This document shows positions 9,404 through 20,493 of a DNA stretch of 64,000 nucleotides, in pieces (the stretch's first letter is position 1; the number at the start of each line of letters is the position of its first letter). Source of the DNA: Halichondria panicea (lineage: Eukaryota; Porifera; Demospongiae; Suberitida; Halichondriidae); contig NC_087393.1 in NCBI RefSeq assembly GCF_963675165.1, positions 4,283,502-4,347,501 of the forward strand, given 5' to 3'. Under the pieces are notes generated by a model. That model did no database searches. It was not told the DNA's origin and saw only the letters and a list, made by a program, of their open reading frames with translations. The translations under genes and the position numbers were made by a program.

Positions 9404-12400
9404 TTATCTTTCAACATCCACAGTTCTATCTGAGCTTGTTGTGGGAGAACTTCCAGTACAAGCGTCAATGATCTCTGCAAAAAAGAGCAGACAAAAATAA
9501 ATATGTAAAAGCCACACAATCACAATTGGCAAAAGAGCAAATCACTACCCTAAGGTGTACAATAAAGATAGTAGAGTGCTTTACGTACTCTGAATGATCT
9601 CCTGGTAGGCCGTAGCTGCTGGAGAGTCTGGTACTTCACTCAGGAAGGACTTGCCCCGATCACAACACCAGCCAATCCGAGGATCGAGGGGTAATTTGCC
9701 GAGGAAGGGCACACCCATATCAGCCGCCATCTTGATTGCACCCCCCGTTGTTGGAGGGAATATCTGAGACTCGTGCTGAGTGGGAAAACAGGACATTAGT
9801 AAACATTAGTAACAGATGTGTGTATTGTGCTTTGCAGCTCACTTGGAAGTTTGAGGCAAAATTAATTATAAATTACTACTTGAGATAAGTGTGTTTACAC
9901 AGGTAGACCATAGCACCCACTCATAAAAGACACTATCTCAAGTACTAGTTGATTGCAGAAAGCAAGTACGATTTCTTAGGTTCAACAGGCATCTTTAAAT
10001 GGAGCAGAACAAATATTTTACATTTTTTGGATGTAAGTTCATATAAGCAAAGAGACCTTAAACCACAGCTAATACAACCTCATCCAACTAAGAAAACTTA
10101 CTTTGCACTTGGGGCACACGAAACCACTCATATTCTCCACAACTCCAATCACAGGCAGACCCACTTTTTTACAAAAGTTTAATTCTTTCCTTACATCCAT
10201 CAGTGACACCTCTTGTGGCGTTGTTATAACAACAGCCCCATCGACGTGTGTACTGCTCAGGTATTGGACGATCGACAGGTGCTCGTCTGACGTCCCAGGG
10301 GGTGTGTCCACTATGAGATAGTCCACCTCCCCCCAGTCAACATCTCTCAGAAACTGCTTTATCATACCTAGAGCATGGGTAAAATCTCGTAAAATATTAC
10401 GGACCCTGAAAGTTACATGTTAGCTCTGAAAAAGGCTCATTAAAACATCCACTTACGTACATCCCACGTTTGTTTCATAAAATAGAAAAGTTGGGCCCAA
10501 AACAACCTAGCTCTGAACCAAGCACACCATACTGCCTAGTGTTCAGGTATCTTACAATGGCTTGGAAATTGGACGTTCTAATTGAGTCACGGAACCTTCG
10601 AAATTTACGTTCAGTAAAATTAATAGTACCCATTACATAGCCCACGCGGTAAATTTGGGCCAGAAAGAACTGCTGATATTAACAATAATATCAAGGAACT
10701 ATTAAAAAATGCATCGTGAATTGGATGATTGATGCTCTTATCTCTAGGGATGATCCTTAGTATCACGTTGGAAAAGGTAACACAGGTCAATATGGTCTAA
10801 AGTCGACCAATTGTAAGGTTATCTCTTTAATCCTAAGAACAATAGAACTGAAAGTGAGGAGCAAAGAAATCACTTATAAAACTCTTATAAAGGGCAGCCC
10901 CATGGTTGGTCTGGCCATGACTGTCAATAGGTGAAACAATAGCTTTTGTTTGTGGTAGTAGCTAAGCAAACAGTGACCATGAGGAACTTACTACAGTTAT
11001 CAAAGCTACTATCATTGCATCCTGGTTACACTACTAACCTACACCACCAGGTGTGGGAATTCATGGGAACTGGCCCACACAATAATTACCCACTATACTG
11101 CCCACCATTTTTTTTAGGTCCTCTCCATATGACAGCTTCATCAGGGCTTGAGAGGAGAAACCCCACTGACATCACACACAGGTTATCATCAACATACTGA
11201 GTGGAAAGAGTGCATGGGACACAGCATGGGACACATGGGACACAGATGAATGAGTGTTTGACATCAGTTATTGAGTTAACAACAAAATCTACCTACTAGC
11301 GTAACACTAACAATAATTATGTGGAGCAATAGCCAACCATAAGGGTTATACTGATCAATAATTCAGAGCCTTAATTACCAGAGCGTTGGGATCTAACCAT
11401 CCATAAAGGACCCAAGAGCATAGCCTACACACACACACACTCACCACAGGGGACCATCCTGACCCGCTCTGATGCACCTGCTCCCCTTCCACTCCCATCA
11501 CCTTGGGGATGGACGGCCCGCATATGTCTATGTCCAACACACCAACCTGTGGAACATATAAACAGAAGAATCGCCATTAAATCATAGCCTGCATTGAAAA
11601 GAACCTATATACTCTTCCACAGAGCACAGTAATGGAAAAATTCAACTTAAAAGTGCACTCAAACCCACACATTTTGGCACTTAAATATGTATAAGCCGCC
11701 AGCTATTTCTTGAGAACCAGCTATTCCTTGAGAACCAGCTATTCCTTGAGAACCGCAGTGAATTGAGTAGGAGAGCATTGACACAATTCCATCCAGATGT
11801 CCTCACACCCAACACACAATGATAGACAAGCTGTTGATAACAACCACCAATCAACACTTGCAATTCTAGTAAGTTAATGAGTCTGTTGCTTCTGTTGCTG
11901 CAGTCCTTATCTGCCACTCAAGTGTAACCACTCTATTGCAACTGAAAGGCTTTGATGTGGCCATAAACTAAGAGCAGATACAAAGATTGTCTGGGTAACT
12001 ACAATCTAGGTATTCTAAAATGCACAAAAATAGCTATGCCTACATTATATTGCAAGAATAAATAGCTTGGAGGGTTTGTTTCATTTGGCGCCAATGACTG
12101 ACTAGATTGGTGCCTTTATTAGACTTTTTACAGTATCCCTGCTATCAGGAGCACATAAAGAAAAGGAGCATCTAACTGTGTTGAAGAGCTGCTGTTGTTC
12201 AAGTGGTTTGACCAAAATTCATGGTAATTGTGAAAGATGTGAAATCATTACCACTTATATAATGCAGAGTAGTAACGAGAAAGTACCCTAACCGCGGTGT
12301 TACCTCGAGGTACACGCTATGATAACAAAGGTTTGGCCCCCCTGGCCTTATCGTGCGTGCACAGTATCTGCCACACACGTGTCAATGGCCAAAGTTTTGC

Positions 12401-13458
12401 GAAAGACTCGTCAAACTCTTTGCCTCCCACCCTCCCATTCAATAATTTATAATGGTTATACAGTAGACCTAACAACCTTTTCCATCCAACGATGCAGTTG
12501 GAGGGGCTAATGAGGGCCCCTAACACTTAAGTGCTTAATGCTAATCACGGGGCCCCTCTCTCAGTACTTCCCCCAAAATTACTGCAATCACGTGACCTCC
12601 AACCTCTAGCACAACAGAGAAGAAGGGGCACGTGACCTCTACGTAGACCCAATACTGCCAAAATATAACTATCCTCGCACCAGATGTGACGCCTTCGCTA
12701 ATACCGCAATCTGTAAAACCATAGTTAGAGAAATGTTCATCTCTGTGTGTTTGTCAGTTTAATTTGTACCACACCACTTTAATAGACGCCAGGTATTTTG
12801 AGTAACTGTAGGGAGTTAGATGCTCCTTCGATCCTGATACTATGTAAGGCTGACAACCATCACACACACCCCACTAAAGTACCACACCCACCTGTCGGTT
12901 CTCATCAGCGGCCAGACCGTAAGCAAGGTGAGCAGTGAAGGTGCTCTTGCCTACTCCGCCCTTCCCTGACAGCACCAGGATCTTATGCTTCACCAACGCC
13001 ATGCGAGCCTTCACGTCCTCAATGGCTGCACGAAACATTATTTTGTTCAAATGAATAGATGATGCCTATTTCTTTTAAAGTGAGTTTGGTCAAACATGTA
13101 CATGTAATCAGTACATGTAATCATAACCTACATGACTGGACGTATGATGATTGTGTACTATTGAACGCTTATACTAGGAATGGGCTAGGGTACCTGGATC
13201 TGGGCCTTTGGGGAGGGTGGAACACACGCCCTTGTTAGGACAGCCTTGACAGGCGTCCGCATTGCCTGCTTGGTCACTCTGGGTGCCGGGACAACCTGTA
13301 CCAGATCAGAGGGGGTTCGGAAAATAATTATTAAGTGAAACACCCACTTTGGAAGGCAAACCTACTTGGTTACTGGTATTCAATCTACATACAATTAGTC
13401 CATAACAGACAATGATTTGTTGCATACTTTCAGGAGCATCCTCAGGCTTATCAGACAT
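9404..13458 (-). CDS. NUBP1: NUBP1/Nbp35 cytosolic Fe-S cluster scaffold ATPase
   Basis: Complete 327-aa model in 8 exons: 13458-13428, 13295-13194, 13025-12892, 11546-11445, 11196-11106, 10367-10102, 9775-9589, 9474-9404, all phase-consistent. The N-terminal Fe-S site has Cys12, Cys26, Cys29 and Cys35 ([18 protein letters not shown], then PNKGVC). The deviant Walker [10 protein letters not shown] is at 65-73. Other family blocks are [70 protein letters not shown] and [14 protein letters not shown]. Cys238/Cys241 of that last CPKC motif bind the bridging cluster that joins subunits. In the family, NUBP1 works with NUBP2 to assemble 4Fe-4S clusters for cytosolic and nuclear proteins. Length is close to other NUBP1 proteins. 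The gene starts 210 bp from the divergent zinc-finger gene. The longest intron (13,193 side aside) is 11,547-12,891, with no recognised element inside. Confidence 0.96.
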
Positions 13459-13668
13459 CGTTTTCTTCAGGACACAGTAAACACGTACTTCTCCACGTGT
13501 TGAATTGCAACGATCCCCGCCCATGTATGACGCAATGACCGCACGGTAGTAATTTTACGCTAATTTGATTTGTGCATCTTTTCAGTAATAAAATAGTAGT
13601 ACCTAAAACAACTGCGCCTTGCTCTGAGGGATAGCGGCGCTGTTTGTCTGGTGCAGAGCCGCTGGGAC
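13459..13668. promoter_or_regulatory. Putative bidirectional promoter, NUBP1 / zinc-finger gene
   Basis: Only 210 bp separate the divergent start codons of NUBP1 (13458, minus) and the zinc-finger gene (13669, plus). No TATA box is placed convincingly for either. The stretch near the plus gene contains a GCGCC...GGCGCT inverted pair (about 13,612-13,640). The regulatory role is inferred from gene geometry. Confidence 0.6.
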
Positions 13669-16600
13669 ATGGAGGCTCAGTTTGATGTACTGCTGAATCG
13701 CAGCATTCCAGAGAAGAGAAGTATTGCTGCACAGCATGCAGCCAAAAGTCATATTTCTCCATCGCACACTGGCCGTCATGGATTGAATGCAAGGTAATTG
13801 TGGTCTCTTGTTTATTGCACAAATGCAAAACATGTAAATAGTGTTATGCATGTCTACACCCAATCATGCAAAATACATGCATAGATCTAGGCTGGCCTAT
13901 TACATGCTAAAACAAAGGATGTTTTGTCTTTGATCCCATTAATTTTAATACAACTCCTTTTAATTTCACACAGTGCACAGAAGCAGCAGATCATTGTACC
14001 CTCTTGCAGTACTGGTAGCTTCAAGGCATCCGATAGTTCCAGTACCGTCAAGAAAAATCTTGCACCCATTGCTGTTGTGCTCTCGAAAGACCAGCGAGTA
14101 TCTACCAAATCAAAACTTTTACTCTCACCACCACTCCTTTTTCTCTCCAATGGCAAAAATAAGAAAGGAAACACCAGCAGCAATGCAAAAAGCAAGACAC
14201 AACATGCACAAAGACCACCAAATCTGTATGCTAAAACGACAACCACACATTTTGGTAAGAAAGAAGCTCGAAGAGGTGACAGAGACAGCAGTGTTGAAGC
14301 TGAAGACAGCTTGGGCACTCTGTTGAGTAAGCATTTTGAGACAGACACTAGTGAAGATAACGTTCGTTCTCCAAACTCTGTGATTGCAAATAGACGGATT
14401 TTACATGAGAAAGCACGTATACGTCACATTTGCAGTGTGTGCAATAGAGAGTGCCCCAGCAAGCACAAACTAAGAAGACACCTATCTACCCATACCGAGG
14501 ACAGGCCATTCGCATGTGAAGCTTGTGGAAAATCCTTCAAATGGATAGGATACTTACAAAAGCATGTCAGGCAACAACATTCCAACTGCATTGATTGTGA
14601 GTATAATTTGCATGCATGAGGTGCATGCAATAATAATTATTTGCACACACTATCCCCACCTGGTATATTATGGGTTTGTAATTGTGGTAATTATGAAGTC
14701 TTTTCTTTATTTGCTAAGTACATGGCCAGGTCACATATGTTCTTAGTGAATGCTTATTCAGAGCTTGTTAGCACCTGTATTAGTGACTTTAATGCGTTGA
14801 TACTTAATTAAAGACAATAAATACACACACACAGTGTCTCCAACTAGCCCATTGATGACGCCATCTTCTGCACAGTCTCATGTGACCCCCGATACACCAA
14901 TATTCTCTGCTTCCCCCTCCCCCCCTCATATCTTTATTCACCAAAAGCGTCATAAAAAACGCAAATCAAAAACAAAACAAAGTAAATCTTCTCGGAACAG
15001 ATTGTTTAGTGAAGCGTTGATAGCAAGTTGCTCTAGTTACCCTCGACATCGGAAAAAGACTAAATCTTTATCAGTGGAAGTTACAAGCTCAGTGTTGTAT
15101 GAGTCTGAGTCTTCACAACACAGTAAGAAGAATGGAACAGTAGACTCACTTATTGTCTCAATTCCAAGATTTCCTAAGGCCAGCAGTGTTGGGGTTGATA
15201 TGGAGAGTGAAGAATCGCCACTAGAAAAGGATGCAATTGATTTAACAATGGACACCATCAACGTATCCTCTAGAATAGGGCAAAATGAACTGGCTCCAAA
15301 TTTTTCGAATGCAGTGAATGCAATAATGGCTGAACCAGTACCTTCGAATTTCATTCAAGGGAACAGAACTGCAAGCATGAATTCATCTTCTGGAATGGGT
15401 ACATGCAAAGTAATTTTATGTAGTTATTGTCTCATTGCAAATGCTTTTGTGGTATTATTGTGGTAATAGCAGTTCCCATTCAAGGTCCCCCCAGTTGACA
15501 TTGTTGCTATGCCTACAATCTAGCACCTTCACATTACAAAGATCTTTTGTTCGTTGGGTCACCCCACCAGAGCAACAATTGTGGCTAAATTTGCAGTGAT
15601 TCAACAATGCAATGTGGCCTGAAACTGTTTGCTTAGCACATTATATCAGACTGATAATTGCTATTGTTTCTTTGTGCAGGTGCAGGATTTAGTAAAGATT
15701 ATCTGTACAGTTTCCCCTTAAACTCCACATCCAACAACAACTCCGATTCACTTTTGGTTCAAGACTACGGCCACAGTCAGTTACTAAACCCAGGCACTCA
15801 GAATTCCTACTCTCCTGGACTGTTGCAGCAGCCTAATTTATCCACTCAATCTGAATCTACTCCAATTGACATGTCCACTTCTGTTCAACCAAAGGTCTCA
15901 ATGGATTATTCTTTGCAGCAGGAGGCTCAATCCAACACAGGTAAGGTGTACTTAGTTGTGTATAGTTAAGTTACCATCTTAATTACCATACCATATAGCG
16001 GGTAATTTTTGTGGGGTAAAACATTCGTTATTTTCGTGGGCAAGCTGGCCTCCACGAAATGTTAACGTAGGCGTGGCTTATTGGAACGTATAAATGCAGT
16101 GTAGGCAACGAAACTAAACGAAATTTTTACTCAAAACCACTGTTTTTCGAGTTGAACAAATTTTTACCCCACAAAAATTACCTGCTATATGGTATTGATT
16201 AATTAAGTCGGGTGGAAAATTACAAAAAATATGGTTCTTAAAAAAGACAACAAGCCTAGGGCGAGATGCAGAGCGTGAAGTTTTTGTGGTTACGCCCACA
16301 AGGATATGGGAAATCCCCATTTCTGTACTAATAACTGCAGCGATCAGTGTAGATTGAAGCAAGCCACTGCTTCTGTTCGTTCTAGAGTAGACTGCACAAG
16401 TATTGACATTACTAGAATAGGTGACTGTAAATGACTGTAGAGCTAAACATAAATTTTAACACTCCGCGCAAAAAGGGGGTTCCTTTATTCCCTTGGATCT
16501 CCCCCTGCATGATCCGCCACTGAGTACAAAATACTTGTATTCACTATCAACATTTTATGCTTGTATTCACACAGATTCTGCTCAAAGCCGACTTTCCCTT

Positions 16601-19543
16601 TCCAATTCCTCCATGCAACCTCCTGACCTAATTGCAATGTCATCTCAATTCGATCAGATCGGCTCAGATCTGCAATTTGAACAGCAGCTAAACGACATGA
16701 TGGATTTCAACTATTCCGATCCGCTACAAAATCAATACTCAATGTACAACAATCAAGTTTTCGATGGTGATGCCTTACCGGTATTGGATGACATCGGAAT
16801 GCCTGGATTAGATTACATACCATCGTCTGGACTAGGTGCTCTTGATAATTTCATGGCATCACCGTCATATTTAGACATGCAGCAAGCTCGACATCTTTTG
16901 TACGAGAACTCTCAACAAATGCAACGAATTTTAAGGAGCTATCAATCCCTCCAAAACACGTTACTGCGGGTGACGGCAGGAAATATCTTATCATCTGGAT
17001 CTAGTTTCAATGGACTTTTAGACGACCAGGGATTGGTAAACAATCCACTCCAGCAGCCTAATCTGAATTCTGTGCCGATAAACCAACAAAATCAACAACT
17101 GCTCATGAATAACATTCAGCAGCAAACTCTTGTTGATCAAGTGCCTCAATCAGGTAGTCAGATAACTAAATTACAAAGTAACATGAATCAACCTCAAGTT
17201 CAAATGCAGGATTATTTATCTCAACCTCCAATAAATCGATCTTCCAATCAAATAATCCAGGATCAGGCCAATCAACTACCAAATCAGCAACAGCTTCAAC
17301 TAAATCAATCGCAAGAAACAGATAGTACTGCGCCATTGCTGCAGAATCTAATTTCCCATTCTCACACCAATCAAATGCAGCCACAAAACGTAATAACACA
17401 CCATTCTACACAGCAAAAAGATGACTTGCTTCAAGAGCTACAGAGTATGACGACAACAACAAGCCAATCACCCATCAAAACAACAGCAATGGACATTTTC
17501 GATAACCCCACTTGCGAACCAGATGACCTATTAACTCCTATCATCAGAGAAGATTATCAAGAAATAGACTATTCCCCGTCACAAACCACTTGTGAACTAG
17601 ATGACCTATTAACTCCTACCATCAGAGAAGAAATAGACTATTCCCCATCGTCAGTTGAGATATTTGCTCGATTAGACAATGATTCCAATTTCGATGTTGG
17701 TATACAGTGTGAGCTAGGTCCGGAAACACTTGTAGCTCTTATCGAAGAAGAAGCGCAAGAAGAATACTTGGAACCAAATGCGGATCCTCCATCTACTTTG
17801 TCGTCAAATGTTCTGGCCAATTTACTTGTGAATGGCCCATCTACTTTGCTTGCAAAAAGTTCACCAAGTTTACTTCCAAAAAGTTCGGCTCTTCCCGTTG
17901 CAAGTGCCCCCCCTGTCTTACTTTCAAGAGTACCGCCTACCTTACAAACAATTTCTACAACTGACATGCTTGCAACTTTGCAAACTCTCCCTGTTATGAG
18001 TTCTGGCGCTAAGAAACCCACCATTTTTCTAACCAATGCACAAATTTTAAGCAGTCCAGTATTCACACGATCCACAGGAACTGAGACTTCGAAAGTCGAT
18101 CGTATGGTTAACAAATATCGCTGTGAAATAGAGGGCTGTACGAAAGCGTATCTACACCGGAAAGACCTCACCCGACATATGAAGATTCGACACGGTGCGT
18201 ATGTGCAACCGAAAATGCTGAAACCAATTGCTGTGGAAACAGCGGAGAAACCATATATATGCCCTATAGTGTCTTGTGGACGATCATATCATCACATGAG
18301 GGATTTACGCCGACATCAGCGAAACTGTCACAGTGAGAACTCTAAAACAGAAGATAGTAATGGTATCAGATTGGATCATACGAAAGAGTACAGCTTGTAC
18401 GGTAAAATTCAGCTTCGTTTTCCTTGCGACTTTCCTGGGTGCGTTCGTTCCTATGTGCATAAGAAAGATCTGATTCGTCACAAGAGACTGTACCATAAGG
18501 ACTTGTCCTGTAAACCGAGTGTTCCTATTCGCCTACCTTATTCTGACACAGATTTACGACAAATGAAAAAAACACGACAAAATACTATCGGTTCTTCTTG
18601 CAACTCTTTTTCGAGTACTAGCACTGATACCACTGGTGTTCTGAGTCCAGATGTCCTTATGTCTACTCTCAATAGCGACGTTTTTCTTAGTCTCGGTGTA
18701 GTACCACCTCTGATCGAACAGAGCGGGGACACACACGATTTTACTGGGAACTCAAACACTGCACAACTTCTAACACTCATTCAGAATCTGACATCATCGA
18801 ATGCTCAGCAAGTTGAAGAAGTGCCCTACCCTAAGCTATCGGCACCTATTACTGTACCAAATGTGACTGGCTGTTTTCTCAACGAGCCAATATCCTCAAG
18901 CAAGCCCCAAGGGGGTTCTTCCTGTGAAACACTGAAGTATGTGTTGTCGAAGCCCAATAAAGCTTCCACCACCCAATCAGAGATTGTGCAGGCTCAAAAA
19001 GCAAATGAAACGTTTTTCGAATCGCCAACCAGTGACATCAGTTCTATTCTTGACTTCTCTGCAAAAGATCTTGTGGACTCTTTGAAGCCACAAACACTGA
19101 AAGTAGGAGAAACTAAACGATCACCCGACACCTTAGCTAACCTTGCAGTAGAAGCTCTTTCTAGGTCTGCAAGTGAGCTCTCCTGTATGCTGGTGACGAC
19201 CGTCCCCAGTCCTACTCCCTCCAGTGCTAGCCTCATTACAACTCCCGAATTCAGCATGCAATCAATGCCGACTATTGAAAATATGATTGATCCCGAATTT
19301 GAAATTACAACCCCAGAATCCAGCATGCAATCATCAATGCCAAATATGATTGACCCCGAATTTGATGCTTTATCAAGCCCGTTTGAACGATTTTCACCCG
19401 CGGCCGATGTCCAGCTCGACGATGGGAAAACATTGGTAGATCTAGATGCAGTACTGGAAATTGGACTGGCAAACAAAGCATTTGCTGAACTTTCCAAGAA
19501 CTTGCCCTCAACTGATTCAGAGTGTTCTATTCTCATTGCCTAA
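13669..19543 (+). CDS. Large Gln-rich C2H2 zinc-finger protein
   Basis: 1513-aa model in 5 exons: 13669-13793, 13974-14596, 14835-15398, 15680-15940, 16575-19543, phase-consistent. Two classical C2H2 fingers lie at about residues 190-245 (CSVCNRECPSKHKLRRHLST and CEACGKSFKWIGYLQKHVRQ). A Gln/Asn-rich region around residues 530-830 has runs such as NQQNQQLLMNNIQQQ and QLPNQQQLQLNQSQE. An acidic module is repeated in tandem (CEPDDLLTPIIRED and CELDDLLTPTIREE, each followed by EIDYSPS). Three further fingers with CX4C spacing sit at about 1038-1166 (CEIEGCTKAYLHRKDLTRH, CPIVSCGRSYHHMRDLRRH, CDFPGCVRSYVHKKDLIRH). Ser/Thr-rich tails follow. The layout suggests a nuclear DNA-binding regulator, but no named orthologue was recognised and no target is known. 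Exon 1 is supported by its ATG, donor and phase only. The gene is divergent from NUBP1 and convergent with SENP (131 bp between stops). Confidence 0.85.
15989..16194. mobile_element. Foldback MITE family C, copy 1
   Basis: Ends TACCATATAGCGGGTAATTT and AAATTACCTGCTATATGGTA, with arms continuing into GTGGGGTAAAA/TTTTTACCCCAC. Inside are AACGTAGGCGTGGCTTA and GAACGTATAAATGCAGTGTA, also found in the copy at 29,625-29,820. It lies in intron 4 of the zinc-finger gene. TA at each end may be the target duplication. Confidence 0.8.
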
Positions 19544-19674
19544 TCTGTACGTCAGTCACTAAACATTTTTTCGTAGTATATTATTGCAGAGAGTTTAATT
19601 TTTTTATACTTTGTTTGTAATTGTTTGTTTGACAAAATAGTATATAATTATTGAAAAAACGAATGAAAAAAAGT

Positions 19675-19873
19675 TCACAATAGTGTAGGATGTAACTGCT
19701 CATATTTCAACTGTTTAATCATTAATAACCTAAACTGGTACATGTGTTTATGAGAGAATGGGATCTTGCCGGAATAGGACTTTGAAGACGGTCTCAGTTT
19801 GGTACTGCACAGCCAGCGGGCAAACTGACAAGCAAACACTCCACAGTCACTAATATTATTTTGTCGGGGGACA

Positions 19874-19932
<59 letters not shown>

Positions 19933-20404
19933 CGTGTGTGTGTGTGAGTGAGTACATGTATAATTAGGGATATAATTACGCAACAGGTGTATATACATTG
20001 GTAAAGAGGGTCAAGGTAAAAATTAAATTTCACCTATATAGCGTTAAAATAGAGCATTTTTTGAGCGGGCATAACTTTAATCAGTCTGGAACCCATGGGT
20101 TCCTGTTGGAGAGGAGCTTTGCAAATGAATCAAAATAGTTGCTCAAATTATAACAAGAAGCATTAATCAAGTAAGCTGGAAGACAAGTTGAAGGAGTACT
20201 TTCGCTTGAGAGTTTTGTATGATTTTCTGAAAGTTAGAGAGAGGCCATTCAGAAACATTTTTCCGAAAATGGGAAATTATGGCCTGTTTCAATTCAATTT
20301 TGCATACCATCTGAATGAGCTCTGTCTCAAGCTTTCATAAAAATGTGGACCATCAGAACTCTAGCTACAAAACTGACTATAGTAATTCAAAATGAAGGGG
20401 ATGT

Positions 20405-20493
<89 letters not shown>

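Noticed and set aside
17638-19536. Long minus-strand frames across the zinc-finger exon
   Set aside because: They lie opposite a confidently spliced coding exon and encode low-complexity Ser-rich shadows.
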